The notes beneath the pieces were generated by a model, which saw nothing but the letters and a program-made list of their open reading frames with translations, ran no database searches and had not been told where the DNA came from. Both the position numbers and the translations under genes were made by a program. This document shows, one piece after another, positions 7,866 through 15,834 of a stretch of DNA of 64,000 nucleotides (position 1 is the stretch's first letter; every line of letters starts with the position of its first letter). The DNA comes from Catellatospora bangladeshensis (GTDB lineage Bacteria; Actinomycetota; Actinomycetes; Mycobacteriales; Micromonosporaceae): NCBI RefSeq assembly GCF_016862575.1, contig NZ_BONF01000019.1, forward strand, positions 1 to 64,000, read 5' to 3'.

Positions 7866-9073
7866 TGTATCTCCATCAGGCTGTTCGAGTCCTTGTCACC
7901 GCGCCCGGACAGGGTGATCAGCACGGTGCTGCCGGCGGGCAGCTCGGCGGTGCCCGCGGCGCGCAGCACCCAGGCCACCGCGTGGGCGGATTCGAGTGCG
8001 GGCAGGATGCCCTCGCTGCGGGCCAGCCGCTTGACCGCGTCGACCACCTCGGCGTCGGTGACGGTGACGTACCGGGCCCGGCCGAGTTCGTGCAGGTGCG
8101 CGTGCTCGGGGCCGATGCCGGGGTAGTCCAGGCCCGCGGCGATCGACTCGGCCTCCAGGATCTGCCCGTCGCCGTCCTGGATGGCGTACGAGCGGTGGCC
8201 GTGCATGACCGCGACCGCGCCGTTCGAGATCGCCGCGCCGCCCGCCGCCTCGACGCCGACGAGCTGCGCGCCCGTGTCGGCGAAGCCCGCGAAGGTGCCC
8301 GCGGCGTTGGAGCCGCCGCCGACGCAGGCGACCACGTAGTCGGGCACGGCCCTGGGCAGCTCGGCGGCGCACTGGGCGCGCGCCTCGGCGCCGATGACCC
8401 GCTGGAACTCGCGCACCATCCACGGGTAGGGGTGCGGGCCCATCACCGAGCCGATGCAGTAGTACGCCTCGTCGACGCAGGTCACCCAGTGGCGCATGGC
8501 CTCGCTGGTGGCGTCCTTGAGGGTGCGGCTGCCGCTGGTGACCTCGACGACCTCGGCGCCGAGCAGCCGCATGCGGTGCACGTTGAGCGCCTGGCGGGCC
8601 ATGTCCTTGCTGCCCATGAAGACGGTGGCGGACAGGCCGAGCAGCGCGGCGGCGGTGGCGGTGGCGACGCCGTGCTGGCCCGCACCGGTCTCGGCGATGA
8701 GACGGGTACGGCCCATGCGCACGGCGAGCAGCGCCTGCCCCAGCACGTTATTGATCTTGTGGGAGCCCGTGTGCGCCAGGTCCTCCCGCTTGAGGAGCAC
8801 GTCCACGCCCAGCTCGGCGGACAGCCGCCAGGCCGGGGTGACCGGGGTGGGCCGACCGGCGTACACGGTGAGCAGGCGGTCCAGGTCGCGGCGGAAGCCG
8901 GCGTCGGCCCAGGCGTCGCGGAAGGCCTCCTCGACCTCGGCGCAGGCCGGGATGAGCGACTCGGGCACGAAGCGCCCGCCGAACTCGCCGAAGCGGCCGT
9001 TCGCGCCGGGTTCGCGCATCAGCCCGGCGGCGGGCAGCAGCGCGGGCAGGCCCTGAGCAGTGATGGCACCCAC
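7862..9073 (-). CDS. trpB: Tryptophan synthase beta chain
   Basis: 403 aa PLP enzyme that joins indole with serine. The PLP lysine is in HTGSHKINN (about residue 98), the phosphate-binding GGGSNAAGTF loop is near 245, and the catalytic Glu is in ETGAGQHG (about 120). The GTG start at 9073 has GGAGG four bases upstream; an ATG at 9106 lacks a ribosome site, and a downstream ATG at 9019 is also possible. First gene of the trpBA pair. A palindrome around CTAG lies just before the start. Confidence 0.92.
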   Translation of the reverse strand: MGAITAQGLPALLPAAGLMREPGANGRFGEFGGRFVPESLIPACAEVEEAFRDAWADAGFRRDLDRLLTVYAGRPTPVTPAWRLSAELGVDVLLKREDLAHTGSHKINNVLGQALLAVRMGRTRLIAETGAGQHGVATATAAALLGLSATVFMGSKDMARQALNVHRMRLLGAEVVEVTSGSRTLKDATSEAMRHWVTCVDEAYYCIGSVMGPHPYPWMVREFQRVIGAEARAQCAAELPRAVPDYVVACVGGGSNAAGTFAGFADTGAQLVGVEAAGGAAISNGAVAVMHGHRSYAIQDGDGQILEAESIAAGLDYPGIGPEHAHLHELGRARYVTVTDAEVVDAVKRLARSEGILPALESAHAVAWVLRAAGTAELPAGSTVLITLSGRGDKDSNSLMEIQ

Positions 9074-9079
9074 AGTTCC

Positions 9080-9100
9080 TCCAACTGTTCTAGAACTGTT
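9080..9100. promoter_or_regulatory. Repeat around CTAG just upstream of trpB
   Basis: AACTGTT-CTAG-AACTGTT: two identical heptamers around a CTAG core, with the inner 10 bases (GTTCTAGAAC) a perfect palindrome. It overlaps the region just before the trpB ribosome site, a suitable place for a repressor. Confidence 0.4.
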
Positions 9101-9115
9101 GCCCATACTGACATG

Positions 9116-9157
9116 CCGAGGGGCCGCCGCGCCACTTTCGGCGCGACGGCCCCTCGG
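9116..9157 (-). terminator. Hairpin terminator
   Basis: CCGAGGGGCCG and CCGCGCC pair with GGCGCG and CGGCCCCTCGG around a short ACTTTC loop, 35 bases after the stop of the winged-helix-like gene and before the trpB leader. Confidence 0.75.
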
Positions 9158-9192
9158 CCGGGTCGGGCATCGGCGGCCCGCGTTCGCCGGAT

Positions 9193-9855
9193 TCAGGCGA
9201 CCGCCTCGATGGAGAGCAGGTGCTTGTCCTCCCCGCCGATGTGAATGGCGGCCGCATGGTCCGCGGCGGTGAGCGTCCGCTGGTCCTCCTCCGGCACCAG
9301 CACGATGGTGCGCGCCACGGCCATCTTCATCAGCACGTGGTTGACGTCCTCGAAGCTGTCCCCGGCCAGCTCGGCACGCAGGTCGGTCAGGCTGACCCAC
9401 GCGTTGGGCATGTCCGAGAGCCTGTCGTACGCGGCCAGCAGGCGTTTCTCCAGCCCGCGCTTGACCACCGGCTTCACCTTGACGGCCGGCCGCGGGGCGG
9501 GCGGCGCGGTGCTGGCGGTGAACATGTCCGCCAGGGCGACCCCGCTGCGGCTCAGGTGCCGGTCCACCGCGCCCAGCAGCGCGTGCAGCGCCGGGAACGC
9601 CGGGCCGGCGCCCCGCACGTACTCGGCCCCCAGCTCCCGCTTGCACTGTGCCCAGCCCTCGTCGGTCAGCTCGTGCACCAGCGCACCGTTGGCGCCCTTG
9701 CGCCTGGTGACAAGCTTGGCCTCGACCAGTGCGCGGCTGTCCGCGCCGGCGATCGCGACGCCGTAGCGCGCCAGCAGCTCGCTGTTGGAGACCTCGCGGG
9801 CCTCGGCCATCAGCAGCATCAGGAACGCCTTCTGCGAGGGCTTGAGGTTGACCAT
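9193..9855 (-). CDS. Winged-helix-like protein of unknown function
   Basis: 220 aa from ATG with AAGGAG upstream. Residues 1-75 look like a MarR/PadR-like winged helix (KPSQKAFLMLLMAEAREVSNSELL, ADSRALVEAKLVTRRKG, HELTDEGWAQCKREL). A Pro/Ala/Lys-rich linker at about 115-130 leads to a second helical domain (KRGLEKRLLAAYDRL, WVSLTDLRAEL, VNHVLMKMAV), possibly a second winged helix. I do not recognise a named family. The reading frame continues upstream into a degraded gene, but ribosome site and domain fit ATG at 9855. Confidence 0.65.
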   Translation of the reverse strand: MVNLKPSQKAFLMLLMAEAREVSNSELLARYGVAIAGADSRALVEAKLVTRRKGANGALVHELTDEGWAQCKRELGAEYVRGAGPAFPALHALLGAVDRHLSRSGVALADMFTASTAPPAPRPAVKVKPVVKRGLEKRLLAAYDRLSDMPNAWVSLTDLRAELAGDSFEDVNHVLMKMAVARTIVLVPEEDQRTLTAADHAAAIHIGGEDKHLLSIEAVA

Positions 9856-9857
9856 CT

Positions 9858-10241
9858 TCACTCCTTGTGCGCATCGATGCGGCGGGGTCGGAGGTACTGC
9901 TCCAGGTGTGTCGGCACCTCGCCGGGGCTCGGTGAGGACCTGGTCGTCGGTGAAGCGCAGCACGGCGAAGCCGTCGAGCCACCACAGCTCGTCCCGGCGG
10001 CGATCGTGCTCGAACCGGTGGCGGGCAGCCAGGCCGGGAACAGGCGCAGCACGGCGCGCTCCAGCTCGTCGAGCGCGCAGGCGACGAGCGGCGCGGCGGT
10101 GCAGGCGGGCGCCGAAGGGAGGGTGAGGAAAGCGAGCGCGGACGCAGGCAGCGGGCTCGGGGCCGCCTCGACGGCCTCGGTGGACGCACCCCGCAGCCGG
10201 GCGACCCGGCCTGCCGACGGCGGCGTCCAACCTGCTGTCAT
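9858..10241 (-). pseudogene. Probable frameshifted remnant with a DUF559-like tail
   Basis: From ATG 10241 (GGGAGA upstream) one frame reads coding-like sequence up to LERAVLRLFPAWLP near 10025. The coding-like sequence then continues in another frame with RFEHDRRRDELWWLDGFAVL and RFTDDQVLTEP. That tail resembles the end of DUF559/very-short-patch-repair-like nuclease domains, where a D-RR-D helix precedes VLRFT. The switch near 10020 suggests a frameshift or internal deletion. After it the frame runs in phase into the neighbouring winged-helix-like gene. A sequencing error cannot be excluded. Confidence 0.35.
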
Positions 10242-10390
10242 CCCTAGGCTCTCCCCAGCTGCGACTCCTGGTGATTCTGTCGCTGCACTGGGTAGACGGC
10301 AACCCGACAAACGTTCCATGACAACGTTTTCAGGTCACGAAGAATGCCGGATCGTCCAATCCCGAAGCCCGCTGGTCGCCTAAAGGCGAA

Positions 10391-10451
10391 GATCGCCGTC
10401 TCGTGTCAGAACCTGCGGCAGGACCACGCCAATCGACACGAAACCGCGATC
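10391..10451. repeat. 61-bp palindromic element, family A, copy 3
   Basis: Arms GATCGCCGTCTCGTGTC and TCGACACGAAACCGCGATC match the elements at 4502 and 4596; the centre (CTGCGGCAGGACCACGCC) is unrelated. It lies 20 bases after the stop of the M23 peptidase gene. Confidence 0.8.
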
Positions 10452-10471
10452 ATGCCCCGGGCGGCACGGAC

Positions 10472-11179
10472 TCAGGCGCCGTATACCTCTTCGACTTCCA
10501 GCTCGAAGTCGACGCCGTGCTTCTTGAACCAGGTCAGGGGGTCGTGCGCGACGCCGTCGACGTGGATCTCCAGGTGCAGGTGGTTGCCGAACGAGTAGCC
10601 GGTGTTGCCGACCAGGCCGATGACGTCCCCGGCCTGGATCCGGTCGCCGACCCGGACCAGCACCCGGCTGGAGTGCCCGTACAGCGTCTGCAGGCCGTCG
10701 CCGTGGTCGATGATGATCGAGTTGCCGTAGCCGCCGTTCCAGCCGGCCTGCACCACGGTCCCACCTCGCACCGCCATGTAAGGCGTGCCCTCCGGCAGCC
10801 CGGCCAGGTCGAGCCCGCGGTGCGGGCTGCCCCAGCGCATGCCGAAGCGGGAGCTCAGCGTGTAGTCGTGCAGGGGCAGCACCCACGCGTCGGGGGCGCC
10901 CTGGTTGATGGAGGTGCTCAGCGGCCGCTCGCCGCGGTCGGCCCGCTCGGCGATCTCGGCGCGGGCGCTGTCGGAGAACGACGTCATGTGCCCGTATCCC
11001 TTGGCGTCCGGCACCATCGCACCGGCGCCGAAGGCCACGATCCCGGCTCCCGCGGCCGCCGTGGCGACCACGGTGGCGTACCTGCTCCGCGAGGGCACGC
11101 CCGCACGGCGCCGGCCGCAGTAGCGGTCGGCCTCCCTGACCAGCTCCGGCCGATAGCGCACGACCACACCCTCCGTCAT
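10472..11179 (-). CDS. Membrane-anchored M23 family metallopeptidase
   Basis: 235 aa. A cytoplasmic, Arg-rich N-terminus is followed by one membrane helix (about residues 37-58, TVVATAAAGAGIVAFGAGAM), a linker, and a C-terminal LytM/peptidase M23 domain. Zn ligands are the His and Asp of HRGLDLAG (H-x-x-x-D) and the HLHLEIH motif near the end. The full set suggests an active endopeptidase cutting peptidoglycan cross-bridges outside the membrane. The start at 11179 has a weak ribosome site; the frame is also open further upstream, so the N-terminus is uncertain. Confidence 0.85.
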   Translation of the reverse strand: MTEGVVVRYRPELVREADRYCGRRRAGVPSRSRYATVVATAAAGAGIVAFGAGAMVPDAKGYGHMTSFSDSARAEIAERADRGERPLSTSINQGAPDAWVLPLHDYTLSSRFGMRWGSPHRGLDLAGLPEGTPYMAVRGGTVVQAGWNGGYGNSIIIDHGDGLQTLYGHSSRVLVRVGDRIQAGDVIGLVGNTGYSFGNHLHLEIHVDGVAHDPLTWFKKHGVDFELEVEEVYGA

Positions 11180-11276
11180 GTCGGACCCCGGTCCGTCCGG
11201 GGCCCCGTTGCGGCGAGTCGCCCTCGCCCGGGATGGCACTGCTGGACAACCTAACAAATCAGGCATTGGATACAAG

Positions 11277-11353
11277 CCACTTGGTATGACAAAAATTGGC
11301 CAAAAGGCTCGAAATCATGTTCACGTTTCACGTTCCCGGTCATACCTAAGTGG
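11277..11353. promoter_or_regulatory. AT-rich leader with a long inverted repeat upstream of the M23 gene
   Basis: CCACTTGGTATGAC (11277-11290) and GTCATACCTAAGTGG (11339-11353) are complementary with one extra base, 48 bases apart, in an unusually AT-rich stretch. On the minus strand TTGTAT near 11270 could be a -35 box. It may be an operator pair or a leader RNA stem. I looked for a c-di-AMP (ydaO) riboswitch and did not recognise one. Confidence 0.4.
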
Positions 11354-11692
11354 ACGGTCACGCGGCGGCCGGGCGCTCAGTGGGGAGCGTCACGCGGCAG
11401 CCCGGTGCACCGCCGCCGGAGGATGCTCCGGCCCTCGGCCACCTTCCGGATTGATCGGGCAATTCGCCCCACCCGGCGCGGTTGTCCAGCGCCCGTGCGA
11501 CCGGCGGCGGGCAGGATAACGCCCCCGCGCCAGTGCTCCGCCACACGTTCAGCGAAAGCTCAGACATCCGGCGCACCATGGCTGCGCCCGACCCGAAACC
11601 GCCCGGCGCGCGATCCGTTGTCTCGCTTGAGGCGATGGAGGTTTCGCCGCCGGTGGCATCGGGAAGCACCGTTGCACCGAGACAGTGGAGGC
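11354..11692. other. Intergenic region before the DksA/TraR gene
   Basis: 339 bases without a convincing gene between the divergently transcribed M23 and TraR/DksA genes. It must hold at least the promoter of the plus-strand gene, but I see no clear -35/-10 pair. Confidence 0.5.
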
Positions 11693-11695
11693 ATG

Positions 11696-12067
11696 ATGAC
11701 AACGCTGGAAGGCACGCTCGACATGGCACAGCTGGGCGTGCTGCTGCGGGCCCGCTACGAGGAGGCCGCCGAGCAGGTGCGTGTGCAGACCGAGGCCGTC
11801 GCGCAGCTGCGCCGGTCCGGGGACCAGGGTCCCGGCGACGTCGCGGACGCGGGCACGATGGTGTCGGACACCGAGCAGCAGGACCTGCTGACGGCCGCGC
11901 TCGACGACCACATGCGCAAGCTGGGCGAGGCGCTGACCCGCCTGGAGGCCGGCACCCTGGGCACCTGCAACGGCTGCGGCCTGCCGATCCCGCCCGCCCG
12001 CATGGAGATCATGCCCTGGGTCACCCACTGCGTGAAGTGCCAGGCCGCCGCCGAGCGCTGGCGCTGA
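11696..12067 (+). CDS. TraR/DksA C4-type zinc-finger protein
   Basis: 123 aa. An N-terminal helical hairpin (RARYEEAAEQVRVQTEAVAQ and TEQQDLLTAALDDHMRKLGEAL) leads to a four-Cys zinc finger, CNGCG-x16-CVKC, at about residues 92-115. Family members bind the RNA polymerase secondary channel and modulate initiation; actinobacterial short versions are often linked to stress responses. Two adjacent ATG codons are possible; the second has better spacing to GGAGG. Ends before a hairpin. Confidence 0.85.
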   Translation: MTTLEGTLDMAQLGVLLRARYEEAAEQVRVQTEAVAQLRRSGDQGPGDVADAGTMVSDTEQQDLLTAALDDHMRKLGEALTRLEAGTLGTCNGCGLPIPPARMEIMPWVTHCVKCQAAAERWR

Positions 12068-12085
12068 ACACCTCTCCCCCATGCC

Positions 12086-12131
12086 CGAAGGCTCCCGTCA
12101 CGCCGCTCCGGCAGCAGGACGGGAGCTTTCG
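12086..12131. terminator. Hairpin terminator between converging genes
   Basis: GGCTCCCGTC and GACGGGAGCTTTC form a 9-bp stem with a large GC-rich loop, between the ends of the TraR/DksA and sugar ABC ATPase genes. Confidence 0.65.
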
Positions 12132-12139
12132 AGCATCGG

Positions 12140-13645
12140 TCACGCGGCGGCGGGCGCGGCGTGGATGAGGCGGATGACGCGCTGGCTGACGGCGTCGTAG
12201 TCGTGGTCGTTGGCCAGCTCGCCGCGCACCGCGCCCTCGCCCAGCACCACGATGCGGTCGGCCAGGGTCACCACCTCGGGCAGGTCCGAGGAGATGAGCA
12301 GGATCGCCATGCCCTGCCCGGCCAGCCGCGCGATCAGCTCGTGGAACGCCGCCTTGGTGCGCACGTCGATGCCGACGGTCGGCTCGTCCACGATGAGGAT
12401 GTCGCACTCGGCGGCCAGCCACTTGGCGAGGCTGACCTTCTGCTGGTTGCCGCCGGACAGCTGACCGGCCAGCTGCTGCGGTGAGGCCAGCCGGATGCCG
12501 AGCAGCTCGGTGTACTCGTCGACCACGCGCCGCTCGCCCCGGTCGGGGATGAGGCCGAGCCTGGCCAGCCGCCGCCACACGGTCACCCCGACGTTGCGGG
12601 CGATCGGCTGCTCCAGGAACAGCCCCTCGCCCTTGCGGTCCTCGGGCACGTAGCCGATGCGGTACTGGCGCAGCGCCTGCCCGACGTCGCGGATGCGCAC
12701 CGGCGTGCCGTGCACGCGTACCTCGCCGCCGGTGATCTCGCCGAGGCCGAGCAGCGCCTTGGCCAGCTCGGTGCGGCCCGCGCCGACCAGGCCGTAGAGG
12801 CCGAGGATCTCGCCGCGGGCCACGGACAGCGACACGTCGCGGTGGCCGTGCCCGGTGCTGACCCCGGTCAGCTCCAGCGCGGGCACCGCGGCCCGGTCGA
12901 CGGTGCGGTCCGCGAGCCGCACGGAGGCGTACGCCCGGCCGACCATCAGGTCCACGATGCCGTCGCGGGTGTACCCGGACAGCGGCTGCGCCTGCGCGAC
13001 GCTGTGCCCGTCGCGCAGCACGGTGACCGTGTCGGCGACCGCGAACACCTCTTCCAGCTTGTGGCTGACCAGCACCACGGCGTGCCCGGCGGCGGTCAGC
13101 TTGCGCACGATGGCGTAGAGCCGGTCGGCCTCCTCGCCGGTGAGCGAGGCGGTGGGCTCGTCGAGCAGCAGCACCCGGGTGTCCACCGACAGCGCCTTGG
13201 CGATCTCGACGAGCTGCGCCTGGGCCACCGACAGCTCGGCGACCCGGGTGTCCGGGTCCAGGTCCAGGTCGAGCAGGCCGAGGCAGCGGCGGGCCTCGGC
13301 CCGCATACGCGTCCGGTCGACCACGCCGCCCCGGTGCGGCAGGTGCTGCAGGGCGATGTTCTCCGCGATGGAGAACTCCGGCACCAGGTTGCGTTCCTGG
13401 TGCACCACGCCGATGCCGGCCCGCAGCGCCTCCAGCGGGCTGCCGAAGTGGACCTCGGCGCCGTCGAGCAGCACCCGGCCGCCGTCGGGCCGGTACACCC
13501 CGGTCAGGATCTTCACCAGGGTGCTCTTGCCCGCGCCGTTCTCGCCGAGCAGGGCGTGCACGCTGCCCGCGGCCAGTTTCAGGGTCGCGCCGTCCAAAGC
13601 GCGTACGCCCGGGAAGCTCTTGATCAGGCCCTCGGCCAGCAGCAT
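12140..13645 (-). CDS. Sugar ABC transporter ATP-binding protein (CUT2)
   Basis: 501 aa with two ABC domains in tandem, the hallmark of CUT2 (ribose/xylose-type) importers. The first has Walker A GENGAGKST (about 35-43) and Walker B LLLDEPTAS (about 157). The second has the usual degenerate Walker A GLVGAGRTE and an intact signature LSGGNQQKVSLAKWL with DEPTVGID. Powers import of a monosaccharide or small sugar derivative together with the two permeases and binding protein encoded upstream. Its ATG overlaps the permease stop as TGATG. Confidence 0.92.
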   Translation of the reverse strand: MLLAEGLIKSFPGVRALDGATLKLAAGSVHALLGENGAGKSTLVKILTGVYRPDGGRVLLDGAEVHFGSPLEALRAGIGVVHQERNLVPEFSIAENIALQHLPHRGGVVDRTRMRAEARRCLGLLDLDLDPDTRVAELSVAQAQLVEIAKALSVDTRVLLLDEPTASLTGEEADRLYAIVRKLTAAGHAVVLVSHKLEEVFAVADTVTVLRDGHSVAQAQPLSGYTRDGIVDLMVGRAYASVRLADRTVDRAAVPALELTGVSTGHGHRDVSLSVARGEILGLYGLVGAGRTELAKALLGLGEITGGEVRVHGTPVRIRDVGQALRQYRIGYVPEDRKGEGLFLEQPIARNVGVTVWRRLARLGLIPDRGERRVVDEYTELLGIRLASPQQLAGQLSGGNQQKVSLAKWLAAECDILIVDEPTVGIDVRTKAAFHELIARLAGQGMAILLISSDLPEVVTLADRIVVLGEGAVRGELANDHDYDAVSQRVIRLIHAAPAAA

Positions 13646-14664
13646 CACGACGACCTCCGGGACAGCTTCTGCCGGATCGCGCCGGACAGCACCACGCCGA
13701 GCACGACCGCGCCGACGATCAGGTCGACCCAGCGCCGGTTGATGGCGAACTGGGCCTGGGTGACGTCGACCAGCCGAACGATGAACGCGGCCAGGCAGGT
13801 GCCCAGCACGCTGACCACGCCGCCCGCCAGCGCGACGCCGCCGATGATGGGCGCGGCGAAGCTGGGCAGCAGCAGGTCGTCGCCGATGCTGGCGTTCACC
13901 GAGCCGGACTGGGCCAGGGTGAGCACCGCGGCGACCCCGGCCAGCAGGCCGGAGAGGGTGTGCGCGAGCAGGATGGACCGGTCGTTGGACACGCCGGACA
14001 GCCGCGCCGCGAACGGGCTGCCGCCGCTGGCCAGCAGGTGCCGGCCGGGCACGGTGCGGGCGAAGAAGAACCACACCCCCGCGGCGACCACACAGGCCAG
14101 CAGGAACACCACGGGGAAGCCGAGCAGGGAGGCCTGGCCCAGCTCCTGCAGCCCGGCCGAGTAGTCCTGGTAGGTGCCCGGCCCGTTCACGCCGTAACGC
14201 AGGCCGTCGATGATGGTCATCGTGGCCAGGGTGACGATGAACGCGTTGATCCTGGTGAACACGACCAGCAGCCCGTTGCCGAGGCCGACGGCCGCGCCGA
14301 GCAGCATCGCGCCGGGCACGGCGAGCGGCGCGGGCAGTCCGGCCTCCAGCATGGCCCAGGCGGCGACCATGGCGCAGAAGCCGGTGAGCACGCCGACGGA
14401 CAGGTTCATCTGCCCGATGGCCAGCACCACCATCTGCGCCAACCCGATGATCATGGGTACGGCCAGGAACCGGAAGAACGCGGCCAGCGTGCCTGAGGAC
14501 AGCATGTTGCCGTCGGTGGTCAGGGTGAGCGCGACGAAGCCGATGACGGCGATCGCGACCAGCGTGAACTCCGAGGAGCGCACGGTGCGCCGCAGCCGCA
14601 CGCCCGGAGCGCTCGCAGCGGTCGCGGTGGGCCGCTCGGTGGGGGTCTCGATGGTGCTGGTCAT
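13645..14664 (-). CDS. Sugar ABC transporter permease (CUT2), second
   Basis: 339 aa RbsC-like permease with 8-10 hydrophobic segments after a hydrophilic N-terminal tail of about 30 residues. The family motif NAFIVTLATMTIIDGLRYG lies near residues 138-156, and a second ABC-contact region includes ASGGSPFAARLSGV. Probably forms a heterodimer channel with the upstream permease. Its ATG overlaps the stop of that permease (ATGA) and its stop overlaps the ATPase start (TGATG), so translation is coupled along the operon. Confidence 0.9.
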   Translation of the reverse strand: MTSTIETPTERPTATAASAPGVRLRRTVRSSEFTLVAIAVIGFVALTLTTDGNMLSSGTLAAFFRFLAVPMIIGLAQMVVLAIGQMNLSVGVLTGFCAMVAAWAMLEAGLPAPLAVPGAMLLGAAVGLGNGLLVVFTRINAFIVTLATMTIIDGLRYGVNGPGTYQDYSAGLQELGQASLLGFPVVFLLACVVAAGVWFFFARTVPGRHLLASGGSPFAARLSGVSNDRSILLAHTLSGLLAGVAAVLTLAQSGSVNASIGDDLLLPSFAAPIIGGVALAGGVVSVLGTCLAAFIVRLVDVTQAQFAINRRWVDLIVGAVVLGVVLSGAIRQKLSRRSS

Positions 14665-15713
14665 GCCGGTACTCCCCTGCGTTCGGCGAGGACGTGGCGC
14701 AGCCGGTCCAGCGACAGCGCGGCCAGCAGCACCAGCCCGATGTAGAGCTTCAGCTCGTCGACCTGGAACTGCAGCAGGTTCAGCCCCTTGTAGATGACCT
14801 GGGTGATGCCGGTGCCGAGCACCGTGCCGAGCACGCTCACCGCGCCGCCGACCAGCAGCGTGCCGCCGAGCACCGGCGCGAGGAAGGACGGCAGCAGGAA
14901 GCCGTCGCCGACCCCGGCGGAGAACGAGCCGTTGTTGGCCGACAGCAGGAACCCGGCCAGCCCGGCCAGCAGCCCGGACAGCGCGTGCGCCTGGACGACC
15001 CGCAGGTTCACCGGGATGCCGGACAGCAGCGCGGCCTTGGCGTTGGCGCCGGTCATCAGCACTTCCCGGCCGATCCGCGACCAGCGGAACAGCAGCCCTA
15101 CGCCGAGCGCCGCGACCAGCGCGATCGGGGCCAGCAGCGGGATCTCCGGGCCGCACACGTCCCCGGCGCAGTAGTCGGCGAACGTGTCGGTGCGCAGCGC
15201 GGACATGCCCGCGGGCAGCCCGCCGAACGCGACCCCGTCGGTGAACGTGGCGTAGAGCAGCGACACCAGGCCGATCAGGGCGAAGTCGAGGGCGAGGGTG
15301 ACCACGAACGAGTTGACGCCGGTGCGGGCGATGATGAGCCCGGCGAGCGCGCCGAGCAGCGCGCCGGTGGCCAGGCCGCCGAGCAGGCAGACGATGAGGG
15401 GCGCGTCCAGCCGGTCGTGCAGCAGGCCGGCGGCGAAGGCGCTCATCGCGGCCATCCGGCCCACGGCCATGTTCATGTGGCCCAGCGACAGCACGGCCAG
15501 CTGGGAGAGCCCGACCACGGCGTACACGCTGATGTCGGACTGCATGGGGACGAGGGTGAGCTGCGTGTTGAGGAACGCGGGGCGCAGCGTGGTGAACAGC
15601 GCGATGAGCGCGATCAGCAGCACCACGAGGCCGATGCGGGGATTGGCCCACAGCGGCAGCCGCGCCGCCTGGCGCGCCGCCTCCGGTGGGGAGGGATTGT
15701 CGTCTTGCTTCAC
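14661..15713 (-). CDS. Sugar ABC transporter permease (CUT2), first
   Basis: 350 aa RbsC-like permease, GTG start with GGAGA upstream. Family features: SLGHMNMAVGRMAAMSAFAAG near residues 79-99, NSFVVTLALDFALIGLVSLLY near 132-152, and GANAKAALLSGIPV. The long extracellular segment with two Cys (ADYCAGDVCGPE, about 180-191) is less common in the family. Second gene of the transporter operon, behind a stem-loop that separates it from the binding-protein gene. Confidence 0.9.
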   Translation of the reverse strand: MKQDDNPSPPEAARQAARLPLWANPRIGLVVLLIALIALFTTLRPAFLNTQLTLVPMQSDISVYAVVGLSQLAVLSLGHMNMAVGRMAAMSAFAAGLLHDRLDAPLIVCLLGGLATGALLGALAGLIIARTGVNSFVVTLALDFALIGLVSLLYATFTDGVAFGGLPAGMSALRTDTFADYCAGDVCGPEIPLLAPIALVAALGVGLLFRWSRIGREVLMTGANAKAALLSGIPVNLRVVQAHALSGLLAGLAGFLLSANNGSFSAGVGDGFLLPSFLAPVLGGTLLVGGAVSVLGTVLGTGITQVIYKGLNLLQFQVDELKLYIGLVLLAALSLDRLRHVLAERRGVPA

Positions 15714-15751
15714 TGCACTCTCCGGGGGTGTGACGCGTCGCGATGCGCAAA

Positions 15752-15788
15752 CGCGCCCCGGCCGCGTTGGGGGTGAGGCCGGGGCGCG
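15752..15788 (-). terminator. Intercistronic stem-loop in the ABC operon
   Basis: CGCGCCCCGGCC pairs with GGCCGGGGCGCG around a 13-base loop, between the binding-protein stop and the permease start. Such hairpins usually give partial termination or stabilise the 5' message, which yields more binding protein than permease. Confidence 0.6.
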
Positions 15789-15834
15789 TCGCCGGCGGCC
15801 GGAGCGGGTGCGGCGCACCCCGGCCGTCAGCGGA

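Noticed and set aside
10391-10451. Plain terminator of the M23 gene
   Set aside because: It may act so, but equal length and arms shared with the 4.5 kb copies make a repeat element the better description.
11180-11345. c-di-AMP (ydaO-type) riboswitch before the M23 peptidase
   Set aside because: The conserved sequence blocks of that riboswitch could not be found; only an inverted repeat and a promoter-like stretch are visible.
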